A DNA stretch of 38,369 nt from assembly GCA_029856525.1 (NCBI GenBank), contig JAHQXC010000003.1:1-38369 (forward strand), in the 5' to 3' direction. The DNA comes from Candidatus Odinarchaeia archaeon (GTDB lineage Archaea; Asgardarchaeota; Odinarchaeia; Odinarchaeales; Odinarchaeaceae). The notes beneath the pieces are model-generated. The model saw only the letters and a program-made list of their open reading frames with translations. It ran no database searches and was not told where the DNA came from. This document shows, one piece after another, positions 7,816-16,359 of this stretch; within the stretch, counting starts at the first letter, position 1, and each line of letters opens with the position of its first letter. Position numbers and translations under genes: made by a program.

Positions 7816-8652
7816 ATGGGTTTTTTTAAAAAATATGTTTATACGATTCACGGTAATGATGCGGCTCCAATGCTTCCTTTAATCGATGCGACGAAAACAT
7901 ACGGTTTCGCTTTCACATGTATCCCTGTCCCTCTGAGAGTGGATAAAGTGATTAACGGAGAGTTAACCACTTTTATCACACCTGATAAAAATATACGTGT
8001 AGAATTATCCGGTAAACTCTATTCACTTAACATTATAAAACTCATAGAAGAAGTGGTCTATCTTTTAATTCACTGGAGTAAAAACATTGTCAAATCTAAA
8101 TTTAACAGGGATCTGCCGAGGGAACGCTTAGCCTCATGGCTTTCTAAAACTTTACACGCTAAGATTATAGCTCCCACGCTATCCGAGGACGCGGGGGATT
8201 TCATAAAAAATTATTTCGAAACAGTTTTAATCTCCTATTTTAAAAACAGCAGTTTAAATGAAGCCTTGAAATCCTATTTAAATTATATAGTTGAGAGGTG
8301 TATGAAGCGTATTTCCAGTAATCGAATAAAGGTTTCAGTCGAACAGGTTTATGTAGACTACCCTATGTTAGAAGAGGAGATCCCTGAAGAGGATTATCTT
8401 AACCCTGAGGTGAAAGGTAACACTATACCAGTAGACGTCTACTTAAATAATAAATTGAAGACGATGAGTTTCCGACCTTTTCTAGTATACCAGGATTTAC
8501 TTGAAACAGCCGAATACACATTGAAGAGAATAGAGGAATCAGAGTTAATAACCCCAATGGATTTAATAGAGAAACATATTATAATTTTTGACGATGGAAA
8601 ACTTCAGGGAGAAGTTGAGTTATCCGAGCTTATAGATAAGATCATATTCTGA
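7816..8652 (+). CDS. Conserved-looking protein of unknown function
   Basis: This 278-residue soluble protein follows the membrane protein by 12 bases with a GGTG ribosome binding site (7808-7811) before ATG 7816, so it is likely in the same transcript. It begins with a beta-rich segment, has a central alpha-helical part (residues ~70-165) and ends with an acidic region. No signal peptide, membrane helix, P-loop or metal-binding cluster is visible. I do not recognise the family and would not assign a function from the neighbours, which switch here from transport to amino-acid biosynthesis. Confidence 0.8.
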   Translation: MGFFKKYVYTIHGNDAAPMLPLIDATKTYGFAFTCIPVPLRVDKVINGELTTFITPDKNIRVELSGKLYSLNIIKLIEEVVYLLIHWSKNIVKSKFNRDLPRERLASWLSKTLHAKIIAPTLSEDAGDFIKNYFETVLISYFKNSSLNEALKSYLNYIVERCMKRISSNRIKVSVEQVYVDYPMLEEEIPEEDYLNPEVKGNTIPVDVYLNNKLKTMSFRPFLVYQDLLETAEYTLKRIEESELITPMDLIEKHIIIFDDGKLQGEVELSELIDKIIF

Positions 8653-8682
8653 CTTCGCTTTAATTAACATCAGGTGTCGAGA

Positions 8683-9513
8683 ATGGTGCAGATAGCTTTT
8701 CAAGGTGAAAGAGGCGCTTATAGTGAGGAAGCTGCTTTAGAGTATTTCGGCGGCGCAATCTCCTTTAAACCATGTTATAGCTTCCAAGAAGTTTTTGAAC
8801 AGGTGGCGGGGAAACAAGTTGATTACGGTGTTGTACCGGTGGAAAACTCGTATACAGGTAGCATCGTGGATACATTTGATCTTTTATTAAATTTTAATGT
8901 GAACATAGTCGGTGAGAAAATTCTGAGAATAAAACATAATTTAATAGTGAATAAAGGTGTCTCATTAGCTGATATCCGTGAGATTTACGCTCACCCTCAG
9001 GCTATAGCGCAATGCGATGTTTTCCTTAAAAAAATAGGTAAGCGCGTTATTCCATTCTATGACACCGCTGGTAGCGTTAAATATATTAAAGAGAATAATC
9101 TTATGAACGCTGCTGCTATAGCAAGCCGTTACGCCGCTGAAATATATGATATGCATATTATAGCTGAATCGATTGAGAGCGTTTCTAATAATTATACGCG
9201 ATTCTATATAATCTCTCTTAAGGAGTCTGTGAAAGGCTTAAAGAATAAGACTACCATCGTTTTCTCTATTAAAAATATCCCTGGATCTCTTTATAATTGT
9301 TTAAAGCCTTTAGCTGAAGCAGGTTTAAACTTAACTAAAATAGAGTCGAGGCCTGATAGAAAGAAACCGTGGGAGTATATTTTCTACCTTGATTTTGAGG
9401 GTGTTAAAGATGATCCGATTGTAAGAAAGGCTTTAATAGAGCTTGAAGCTAAAACCTCGTTTCTAAAGATTCTAGGATCATACCCGGCTGATACTTCAAC
9501 AGTGATAGGGTGA
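8683..9513 (+). CDS. pheA: Prephenate dehydratase
   Basis: The enzyme converts prephenate to phenylpyruvate, the committed step of phenylalanine synthesis, in the cytoplasm. The N-terminal start QIAFQGERGAYSEEAA and the DYGVVPVENSYTGSI segment are typical of the catalytic periplasmic-binding-like domain. The active-site threonine motif is present as NNYTRF. A C-terminal ACT domain (from about residue 190) has the phenylalanine-sensing motif ESRP (KIESRPDRK), so feedback inhibition by Phe is expected. It is a stand-alone dehydratase without a chorismate mutase domain. ATG 8683 is preferred over GTG 8674 because GGTG lies six bases before it. No other shikimate-pathway gene is adjacent. Confidence 0.95.
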   Translation: MVQIAFQGERGAYSEEAALEYFGGAISFKPCYSFQEVFEQVAGKQVDYGVVPVENSYTGSIVDTFDLLLNFNVNIVGEKILRIKHNLIVNKGVSLADIREIYAHPQAIAQCDVFLKKIGKRVIPFYDTAGSVKYIKENNLMNAAAIASRYAAEIYDMHIIAESIESVSNNYTRFYIISLKESVKGLKNKTTIVFSIKNIPGSLYNCLKPLAEAGLNLTKIESRPDRKKPWEYIFYLDFEGVKDDPIVRKALIELEAKTSFLKILGSYPADTSTVIG

Positions 9514-9538
9514 ATGGTATACGCATTCTGTTAAATGT

Positions 9539-10363
9539 TTGATAACGGGAGGGACAAGCGGTTTAGGTAAGGCTACAGCGCTCAGCTTAGCTAAACTCCC
9601 TTCATCTCATATTATAATTTTAGGTCGTGATAGAAACCGTTGTGAAGCAGCTGTATCAGATATTATTCAAGCTACCGGTAACAAGTTAGTTGAATATAGA
9701 TTAGCGGATTTATCTTCTCAGGCAAGTATTAGAAGCTTTGCTTCAAAATTTAGAGACGAGTTAACTCCTATTAATATACTTATAAACAACGCGGGGGTTA
9801 TGTGTCAGAAAAGAATTTTAACAGTAGACGGATACGAGTTAACGTTCGCCGTTAATTATCTGGCTCCTTTTCTTTTAACGAATCTCTTAATAGACTCTTT
9901 AAAAAATAACACACCCGCCCGTATAATAAACGTTGCCTCGGATTTTCACAGTGATCGAATAGACTTTGATAATCTTAACGGTGAAAAAAGCTTCTCTCCT
10001 TTCAAAGCTTATAAGCTCTCTAAGCTTGCTTTAATTATCTTCTCATTTCATCTTTCTAAAAAACTTTTAAATACCGAGATTACAGTTAACTGTTTCCATC
10101 CAGGTTTTCTTAAAACAAATATCAGCCGAGGCTTAAGCGGCGTTTACAAATTCGGATTTAAAACAGCTTCTTTCTTATTCGGCAAAAACCCTGAAAAAGC
10201 TGCATCTGATCTAGTGTATTTAGCAACCTCCCCTGAGTTAAGTAACGTGACTGGTAAATATTTTAAAGGACGTGTTGAAGCTAAACCGGCTGCGGTAGCA
10301 TATGATATTCAAATAGGCGAGAGACTATGGGATTTAAGCTTAAAGCTCACCGGGTTATCTTAA
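9539..10363 (+). CDS. Short-chain dehydrogenase/reductase, retinol-dehydrogenase-like
   Basis: This is a Rossmann-fold NAD(P)-dependent oxidoreductase. It has the dinucleotide motif TGGTSGLG at the N-terminus, LINNAGVM, the catalytic serine region (INVASDFHS) and the catalytic pair in AYKLSK. The arginine in LGRDRNRC after the second strand favours NADP(H). Overall it resembles the retinol dehydrogenase/protochlorophyllide reductase-like branch, but the substrate is unknown. The 5' end is odd. The only in-frame start after the upstream stop at 9506 is TTG 9539, which begins at the glycine motif and omits part of the first beta strand; that strand (HSVKCL) is encoded upstream in the same frame without a start codon. 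A frameshift or sequence error near 9510-9535, or a non-standard start, is possible. Confidence 0.85.
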   Translation: MITGGTSGLGKATALSLAKLPSSHIIILGRDRNRCEAAVSDIIQATGNKLVEYRLADLSSQASIRSFASKFRDELTPINILINNAGVMCQKRILTVDGYELTFAVNYLAPFLLTNLLIDSLKNNTPARIINVASDFHSDRIDFDNLNGEKSFSPFKAYKLSKLALIIFSFHLSKKLLNTEITVNCFHPGFLKTNISRGLSGVYKFGFKTASFLFGKNPEKAASDLVYLATSPELSNVTGKYFKGRVEAKPAAVAYDIQIGERLWDLSLKLTGLS

Positions 10364-10421
10364 AAATATTAGCAAGCTTAATATAATCTTCTTTTTCAAA
10401 AATTATAGTTATTAAAGGCTG

Positions 10422-11174
10422 ATGAGTATGATATCTAACCGATTCTATATTAATAAAATCTTAAGTAATATTATAGACGAGGATGTTCACCGGCATCTTA
10501 TAAAGTATAGTAGAGGCGAATTCCCAGGCCCGGATTTGCTTATAAAAATTAAAGGCGGAAAGATCACGGTGAACGCTGATTACGAGTACACTAATTTCAT
10601 AGAGTTTTTATTCATCTCAGAAGTAGATTCAAAGACTTTTAATGTTAAAGGTAAAATCTATGCTTTAAAAGATGTAGCATCTTATCTTAAAGATTTAGGC
10701 GTCTCTTCGATGAAGAAAACGCCGCCGCTTTACTTTACTGATATAAACGGTTTATTTAACAGGGAGATTTTACTTAAAATATTCGATAACGAGTTTATAA
10801 CAGCAGCTTTGTTTAATATTAATCCGGGAGTCGATTTTTACTCTAATATAAAAACAGGGATGCGCATACCTAAACCTAAAATAGAGCGGTCTGAAACACC
10901 CCCATCTTTTATAACTATGAGAGTGGATGTAAACGAGCTTATAGATAAGCCTGCTAATTTTTTAAAACTTTTAATTCCCGATTTACCTGAAGATAAAATA
11001 GACTGTGAGACGATAAAAGTTGAAAACGATTTCACCGTGAATGAACTAATATTCCCTGAAAATAAGGAGAAGATCCCCCCTTCACAGTTAAGATATATGG
11101 TTAAAAAGAAAGGTTACTTGACACGTAGAATCACCGTAGATGATTCTATTATAGAGGGGACATATTATTTTTAG
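10422..11174 (+). CDS. Protein of unknown function
   Basis: This 250-residue soluble protein is rich in charged residues and has no signal peptide or membrane segment. The middle has a YFTDINGLFNREILLKIFDNEFI helical segment and the C-terminal third is beta-rich. There is no cysteine cluster or nucleotide-binding motif. The start is ATG 10422 or ATG 10428; AAAGG upstream gives weak support. It stands between the dehydrogenase and the proteasome gene with its own upstream A+T-rich gap. I do not recognise it. Confidence 0.75.
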   Translation: MSMISNRFYINKILSNIIDEDVHRHLIKYSRGEFPGPDLLIKIKGGKITVNADYEYTNFIEFLFISEVDSKTFNVKGKIYALKDVASYLKDLGVSSMKKTPPLYFTDINGLFNREILLKIFDNEFITAALFNINPGVDFYSNIKTGMRIPKPKIERSETPPSFITMRVDVNELIDKPANFLKLLIPDLPEDKIDCETIKVENDFTVNELIFPENKEKIPPSQLRYMVKKKGYLTRRITVDDSIIEGTYYF

Positions 11175-11362
11175 TAAAACTATAGTCCGGGTTATATATC
11201 CTCCTATTTAAGTTGAGTGTTTAAACGCATCTCACATGAGACTTGTTGAGAGTATATCACAACGCTTATATTCTAAATTAATCTTCGATAAATAATATAG
11301 GCGCTTATAGTGGATTCCACCAATTTACAGATCGTTCACAATCTTATTTGAGCTGAGATAGT

Positions 11363-12016
11363 ATGATAAACGATAATAAATTTAAAACACCCGGTTTCCA
11401 AACCGGGACAACCACTCTCGGATTAATTTATAATGAAGGTGTTATTTTAGCCAGTGAAAGCCGCGTCTCTGAAGGATATTACGTGGCTAGTAAGACAGGT
11501 AAGAAAGTTTTAATGATAGACGACCATATAGGTATGACTATCGCCGGTTCAGTTGCAGACGCTCAATCGATGGTTGATCAGGCTAGAGCGTTAGCGAAAC
11601 TTTATTTTTATGATAAAGGCAGGAAGATGCCTGTTAAAGCAGCGGCTAAGCTTATATCGAATATTCTATTCGGCCAGCGACCGTTGTATTTAATGACAGC
11701 GCTTCTAATAGGCGGCGTGGACGATGAGGGTCCACATCTTTTCAGTTTAGACTCCGCGGGGTCACTTATACCGGATAAATACACTTCCACAGGATCAGGC
11801 TCAGTGATAGCTTACGGTGTTTTAGAGGACTCTTATAAGGATGGTATGAGTGAACGTGAAGCTGTTGAACTCTCTATAAGAGCTATCTCCGCAGCTAAGA
11901 AGCGTGATGTTTTTTCAGGTAACAAGATAAGCGTGGCTGTAATAGATAAGAAGGGGTTCAGACTGCTTTCAGATGAGGAGATAGAAGCGGTTGAGCGTAA
12001 GCTTTCAAGCCAGTGA
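11363..12016 (+). CDS. psmB: Proteasome beta subunit (catalytic)
   Basis: This is the catalytic subunit of the archaeal 20S proteasome, which degrades unfolded or tagged proteins in the cytoplasm. A 15-residue propeptide ends in QTG and is expected to be removed autocatalytically to expose the nucleophile Thr16 (mature Thr1, in TTTLG). In mature numbering, Glu17 (ASESR) and Lys33 (GKKV) are in place, as is the STGSGS loop. The alpha subunit and the PAN/Cdc48-type ATPase are not in this window. The start ATG 11363 lies behind a weak GAG-rich site. The gene ends two bases from the end of the convergent MobB-like gene. Confidence 0.97.
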   Translation: MINDNKFKTPGFQTGTTTLGLIYNEGVILASESRVSEGYYVASKTGKKVLMIDDHIGMTIAGSVADAQSMVDQARALAKLYFYDKGRKMPVKAAAKLISNILFGQRPLYLMTALLIGGVDDEGPHLFSLDSAGSLIPDKYTSTGSGSVIAYGVLEDSYKDGMSEREAVELSIRAISAAKKRDVFSGNKISVAVIDKKGFRLLSDEEIEAVERKLSSQ

Positions 12017-12018
12017 TT

Positions 12019-12804
12019 TTATTTTCCAATAATATTAATAATGATCTTTCCGTCAAGGTTTTCATCAACTTGTTTAAGCGTAGATATTAAAGCTATAACC
12101 GTGTTTCTTATTATTTTAGCCGGGAATTGTTTCAAAGGCAGTTTAGCACCGTTAACAACTATCTCTATTCTAGAATCTTCTGTGATCACTGGACAGTCGC
12201 TTAGACTTCTCTCCCCTTTATATATTCTTTCAGCCATCTCAAAGCAGCTAAAACCGCATTTTAAACAATCTAATTTAGGGAGCTCTCTGTAAAACTTGTA
12301 AACTGAGTTAAACTCTTCTATATACCGTTCAACTCTCTTAATTAACTCTTCGAATTCTAAGCTCTCCTCCCCGCTCTTATACGAGTAGTATCCTAGTATA
12401 GGCGGTTTTATATCGCTGAAATAATCTTTCAATTGTTCACTGTTAGTGTAACAGATGATTTTAGCTATTCGACTATCTTTTCGAGCGATTTCTGAAAAAC
12501 CCTCTAATATTATAACATCTACGGGTGTGATAATGTTTTTTTCAATATCTTCAATTGAAGCCGGTTCAACCACACTATCCGCGTATATCGTAATCTTCCC
12601 GGCGGAGAATAATATAACAGGACTCGCTCCAGCTTGATGGAATCTATAACTATCGGTTCCTTTATCATCTAATTCAAGTTTATGAGTAGTATGCTTCACA
12701 GCAGCCACTTTTATTTTACGATTAATTAAAGCAGCTATTATTCTCTCAGCTAACCCGGTTTTACCTGTATCTTTTTTCCCTAATATGCATATGACCGGAT
12801 GCAA
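12019..12804 (-). CDS. MobB-like P-loop GTPase fused to a four-cysteine Fe-S domain
   Basis: The N-terminal ~165 residues are MobB-like, the GTP-binding protein that assists molybdopterin-guanine dinucleotide synthesis. It has P-loop GKKDTGKT (9-16), VKHTTHKLELDDKGTDSYRF and VDVIILEGFSE. The C-terminal part adds a cysteine cluster C180, C183, C187 and C204 in DCLKCGFSCFEM...DCP. This resembles the small 4Fe-4S module found in corrinoid Fe-S proteins and related enzymes, although the second spacer is one residue shorter than the usual C-x4-C. The combination points to Mo/W cofactor insertion or an Fe-S-dependent version of it; this is inference. No other molybdopterin gene is nearby. It faces a divergent helical-repeat gene. 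Confidence 0.88.
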   Translation of the reverse strand: MHPVICILGKKDTGKTGLAERIIAALINRKIKVAAVKHTTHKLELDDKGTDSYRFHQAGASPVILFSAGKITIYADSVVEPASIEDIEKNIITPVDVIILEGFSEIARKDSRIAKIICYTNSEQLKDYFSDIKPPILGYYSYKSGEESLEFEELIKRVERYIEEFNSVYKFYRELPKLDCLKCGFSCFEMAERIYKGERSLSDCPVITEDSRIEIVVNGAKLPLKQFPAKIIRNTVIALISTLKQVDENLDGKIIINIIGK

Positions 12805-12957
12805 TTATCTCCCCTTCCATTTTATAATTATTTTATGTTAATCTAAGTTTCATATAAGTTTTAAAATAAGCGGATTCAAATTATATAAATGTTAAAAATC
12901 AAGCTGTAAACTATTAATATATTAGGTTTGAATACGTGAATTGGATGTGGAATTCTC

Positions 12958-13698
12958 ATGTCTATGTTAACTGCAGCTGACGCTTTAAATACGGCTATTA
13001 GTGAAAACGATCCTGTGAAACGTTCTCAAAAATTTTTTGAAGCCTGCCTTCTTTTATTTAAAGCCGGCCGTTTTGATGAAGCGCTGAAATATATATTTAA
13101 TGTAACAGATGCTGAACAATTTATTAATCTCGTCACAGACGAATATTTTAACACGAAGCTTTTTGAAATGAGCATGGTTAAAACGCTTAAAGACCTGCTT
13201 GTAAAAGCTGAAGAGAAAATATCCTCTTTAAATAGTATAAGCGATCAGATTCGCATGAGTTTAAAAATTTCTCTTTCATATTTTCGAATCGGGTTAATCC
13301 CCGAGTCTCATAGGATAGTTGAATTCGTGTTAGAATCTATTAGAAAATATACAGGCGAGGACCGTGATAGCTTACTTTGCATGTTAGTTGATGTGCAATC
13401 TAGAATTAGTGATTTAAAAGAGGCGCGTAAAACTGCAAGTGAAATAAAAAACCGGGTTTTCAAATCTCTAGCGTTATTATATATTGTGAAAGCGTTCTCG
13501 TTTAAAGATCAAACAGATGAAGCTATTCTAGTCGCTAACGAAATAGATGATCCTATTCAAAGATCTAATGCTTTTACATATATAGCGGCTTCCTTGATCA
13601 GGAAGAGGAATATTCATGAAGCTGAGCTTATCGCAGCGCTTATAACTGTTCCAGTTTGGAGGGAGAAAATAAAGCATTGGATTCACGTTTACAGATGA
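12958..13698 (+). CDS. TPR-like helical-repeat protein
   Basis: This 246-residue protein consists of paired amphipathic helices of TPR type, e.g. FFEACLLLFKAGRFDEALKYI and later DEAILVANEIDDPIQRSNAFTYIAASLI. No catalytic motif is visible, so a scaffold or protein-interaction role is the reasonable guess. The ATG at 12958 follows GGATGTGG at a good distance. The 150-base gap upstream is shared with the divergent MobB-like gene and contains A+T-rich promoter-like boxes (e.g. ATTATATAAAT near 12880). Confidence 0.82.
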   Translation: MSMLTAADALNTAISENDPVKRSQKFFEACLLLFKAGRFDEALKYIFNVTDAEQFINLVTDEYFNTKLFEMSMVKTLKDLLVKAEEKISSLNSISDQIRMSLKISLSYFRIGLIPESHRIVEFVLESIRKYTGEDRDSLLCMLVDVQSRISDLKEARKTASEIKNRVFKSLALLYIVKAFSFKDQTDEAILVANEIDDPIQRSNAFTYIAASLIRKRNIHEAELIAALITVPVWREKIKHWIHVYR

Positions 13699-13816
13699 GC
13701 AGGCTTAATTCATCTAATTTTGAAACTCAATCATCTCATATTCGGAGATTTTATAAAAGCTGTTTTTAAGTAAAACTTATTAGATTATAGGATGATAAAT
13801 ATTTTAGGTGGTTGTT

Positions 13817-14239
13817 TTGCCTCAAAGCATGCGTATCCTCCAAAAAAATCTTAAAAACGCTAGAGCTAAGCTAGAAGAGGCTTTTAAAAACATTGTAGAA
13901 AAAGAGAAGATGGCTAATTTTTATAAATACTATGCGAATTATTACTGGGTTAAATCATCTGATATTCAGATCCAACTCTGGTTGAAGGAATTTAATGAGC
14001 TTTTAAACCAGAAATCTTTAGTTAACGATAAAAATACTCTGGCTGATAGAATTAAAAGAGTTGAAAATGATATCGTTCACATACTCTCTAATTTAAAGAA
14101 ATGTGATGAAGAGGCTGTTCAAAAGAACTGGAAGGTTAGATCAAAGTATAAGACTATCCACGATTATATTCGTGAGGTATACGGTAAAGCTGCAGAGCTG
14201 CGGCGTTTACTTAAAAAAGTTAGTGCTAATTTTTTATAG
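13817..14239 (+). CDS. Small coiled-coil protein, unknown
   Basis: This protein of about 140 residues is helical and strongly basic, with long amphipathic stretches (LKNARAKLEEAFKNIVEKEK) and several aromatic residues in the middle (FYKYYANYYW). TTG 13817 is the preferred start because GGTG at 13807-13810 lies six bases before it; GTG 13808 would overlap that site. Its 3' end overlaps the convergent cupin gene by 14 bases. No family is recognised. Confidence 0.75.
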   Translation: MPQSMRILQKNLKNARAKLEEAFKNIVEKEKMANFYKYYANYYWVKSSDIQIQLWLKEFNELLNQKSLVNDKNTLADRIKRVENDIVHILSNLKKCDEEAVQKNWKVRSKYKTIHDYIREVYGKAAELRRLLKKVSANFL

Positions 14240-14570
14240 GGATTAGGCATAGGAATACTAAGTCTGTTGCTCCTATATTCTTATAATAGTGAGGCTCATT
14301 CGGTGGAATGTAAATAGCTGTATTCTCCTCAACCTGGTAGCTTTCATCACCGTTTTTAACAACACCTCTCCCTTTTAATATGAAGATTTCATGCTCCCAG
14401 TTATGACTATGTAACCCTATCTCCCCTCCAGGTTTGACTGTGAAAAGTCTCATAGCGAAGTTCTCAGCTCCGCAGATCTCCTTGTTTATTAAAACCTTTA
14501 TATAAGTGTCTTTGACACCTTCTTGATTAACTAATTCAGCTTTCACATCTTTAACTTTTTTAATATACAA
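14226..14570 (-). CDS. Single-domain cupin protein
   Basis: This 114-residue beta-barrel protein has both cupin motifs. The first is GGEIGLHSHNWEHEIFILKG (H-x-H and downstream E for a metal site) and the second is IPPNEPHYYKN. The metal ligands His-His-Glu and the late His are all present, so it can bind a metal. Small cupins range from isomerases and dioxygenases to sensors, so the substrate is open. AGGAGG-like sequence (14578-14583 on this strand, GGAGG) precedes the ATG. It converges on the coiled-coil gene with a short overlap. Confidence 0.9.
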   Translation of the reverse strand: MYIKKVKDVKAELVNQEGVKDTYIKVLINKEICGAENFAMRLFTVKPGGEIGLHSHNWEHEIFILKGRGVVKNGDESYQVEENTAIYIPPNEPHYYKNIGATDLVFLCLIPIKN

Positions 14571-14651
14571 TTTATTTACCTCCTATTGAAATAAATTTTT
14601 ATATTATCTCTTTATGTATTATACGCTTAAAAACTAATGCGGGGTTGTTTT

Positions 14652-15176
14652 TTGCCGTTTACACTCTTACATTACCCGGTTGCATTCATATTTTACCATA
14701 TTACTAAGAAGCGTCTTAACCTACCTGTTTTAGTCATATCTTCAATGATACCTGACTTGGAGATACCTTTCATGTTTTTATTAACAGGCGGTTTAATCGA
14801 CCGCTTAGTTTTTCATAGTTTAATAGGAGGCCTAGTTTTAGGTATCCCTTTAACTATACTAGTCTTTTACCCTCTTTACAAAATATTTTTCAATAAGATA
14901 GCCGCCGTCTCATTTAAAAAGGAGTCGTATAAGATTTTAGTTTTATCAGCTGCCATAGGTGTTTTATCTCATATAATTTTGGATTCAACCCAGCACCCTT
15001 ATAACCCATTGTTTTGGCCTATCTTATCAGAGTCTTTTAACGATCTCATTTTATTCGGTAATCTGATTATCGCGTCTAATCTTCTATATATGGTTTTCAC
15101 GACCGCCATGTTGCTAATTATCTTATATGCTTTATTGAATAGGAAGGGGTTTTTAACACAAATCTTCATAGAATAA
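14652..15176 (+). CDS. YdjM/DUF457-like membrane-bound putative metal-dependent hydrolase
   Basis: This polytopic protein of about 174 residues has five membrane segments. It starts MPFTLLHYPVAF from TTG 14652, the typical N-terminus of this group; ATG 14637 would add five residues. Conserved polar motifs lie at membrane edges: LHYP, MIPDLEIP, VFHSLIGG and SHIILDSTQH. The histidine and aspartate pattern is what suggests a metal-dependent hydrolase in the YdjM-like families. The enzymatic activity of these families is unproven. The gene is followed by a 546-base stretch without a convincing gene. Confidence 0.8.
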   Translation: MPFTLLHYPVAFIFYHITKKRLNLPVLVISSMIPDLEIPFMFLLTGGLIDRLVFHSLIGGLVLGIPLTILVFYPLYKIFFNKIAAVSFKKESYKILVLSAAIGVLSHIILDSTQHPYNPLFWPILSESFNDLILFGNLIIASNLLYMVFTTAMLLIILYALLNRKGFLTQIFIE

Positions 15177-15722
15177 TTTTAAAATAAGATATTTTTTGTT
15201 TTCTTCAGATTATCAAGTTCATCTATTGTAAGAAAAACACTGTTTCTTAAAAATCCTGTTACAGGTTTAAACTCTTTTTCATTTCCAGGTTAAACTTGTA
15301 TTCACGCTCTTCAATCTAATCGAATTATTCTTTTAACTTTATCAGCAGGGGGCTTTTTATGAAAACGGGGAGGTCCCTCTCTTTAATAGTAGCCGTATTT
15401 TTTACAATGCTTGTTCGCATTTCATTATACTCAAATTTATTGAAGAGATTAATAGAGATTATATTGTGAAAAACCTTATCTCTAAAAAGTATTTTTAAAA
15501 ATCAGCGTTTACATCTTCTACACTTTAAAAACACTGGATTTGAAGACTCTGAGAAGCCTGTTAAGAGAGAGCCTCTAATCCGCGCTGAGACTGGATCGTA
15601 GACTACATCTCTAATGAAATTTAAAGCTCTCTCCGAAAGGAATAGTGGTTGACTTATAGAAAAAGATTTAAATAATATTTATGTGATTATAGCTACGGTT
15701 TTATTTAAACTCTGGTTTAGAA
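15177..15722. other. 546-base gap before the S7 gene
   Basis: No convincing gene is visible. The only start-to-stop frame with a plausible binding site is 15359-15469 (36 codons, hydrophobic start MKTGRSLSLIVAVFFTMLV, after a G-run); I do not call it. The part around 15541-15640 is less A+T-rich than its surroundings and holds an 8-bp dyad, GAGAGAGC (15565-15572) with GCTCTCTC (15626-15633), enclosing about 53 bases. TTTAAATAATATTTAT near 15667-15682 is a good TATA-like box for S7. Confidence 0.45.
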
Positions 15723-16337
15723 GTGGTTGAAGTGAGCGATATAAAACTTTTTAATAAATGGGATTATGATAACCTCCAGGTTAGTGATATAGGCCTTCAA
15801 AGATATATCTCGCTTAAACCTGTTGTGCTTCCGCACACCGGGGGTAGGCATGAGCATAAACGTTTCGGTAAATCTGAGGTTCCTATAGTGGAGAGATTCG
15901 TTAACAGGCTTATAGCGGTTGGTTTAGCTAAAGGTAAAGGCGGTAAGCATATTAAGATGTGTATCGCTACAGGTAAGAAGCAGACTGCTATTAATATTGT
16001 TAAAAACGCTTTTGAAATAATTAATTTAAGAACAGGTAAGAATCCTATTCAAGTTTTAATAGACGCTATTGTTAACTCAGCTCCACGTGAGGATACTACT
16101 AGAATAAGTTATGGTGGTATAGTTTACCATCAATCTGTTGACATGTCTCCTCAGAGGAGAGTGGACATGGCTTTAAGATTTCTCGCTCAAGGTGCTTTAA
16201 AAGCTAGTAAGAAAAATTCTAGTACTATCGAGGAGTGTGTAGCTGAGGAGCTGATAGCTGCTTCCGAGAATAATCCTAAAAGCTATGCTATTAGTAGGAA
16301 GGAGGAGCGTGAGCGGATCGCTGCAGCGGCTAGATAA
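15723..16337 (+). CDS. rps7: Small-subunit ribosomal protein S7
   Basis: This is the archaeal/eukaryal (uS7) form of the protein that nucleates assembly of the 30S head around the 3' domain of 16S rRNA. The 204-residue length includes the N-terminal extension typical of archaea. Recognisable segments are VERFVNRLI, GKKQTAINIVKNAFEII, RKNPIQVLIDA-like GKNPIQVLIDAIVNSAPREDT and SPQRRVDMALRFLAQGA. The start is GTG 15723 or GTG 15732. S7 usually travels with S12 and the elongation factors, but here it appears alone behind its own TATA-like box, an unlinked arrangement. Confidence 0.97.
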   Translation: MVEVSDIKLFNKWDYDNLQVSDIGLQRYISLKPVVLPHTGGRHEHKRFGKSEVPIVERFVNRLIAVGLAKGKGGKHIKMCIATGKKQTAINIVKNAFEIINLRTGKNPIQVLIDAIVNSAPREDTTRISYGGIVYHQSVDMSPQRRVDMALRFLAQGALKASKKNSSTIEECVAEELIAASENNPKSYAISRKEERERIAAAAR

Positions 16338-16359
16338 AATTTTATATAACTTACATTTT

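Noticed and set aside
12041-12292. Plus-strand frame opposite the Fe-S end of the MobB-like gene.
   Set aside because: Antisense shadow; the minus-strand frame carries the P-loop and cysteine cluster.
15359-15469. A 36-codon frame with a hydrophobic segment.
   Set aside because: Too short, without conservation evidence, and only a G-run as possible binding site; not called as a gene.
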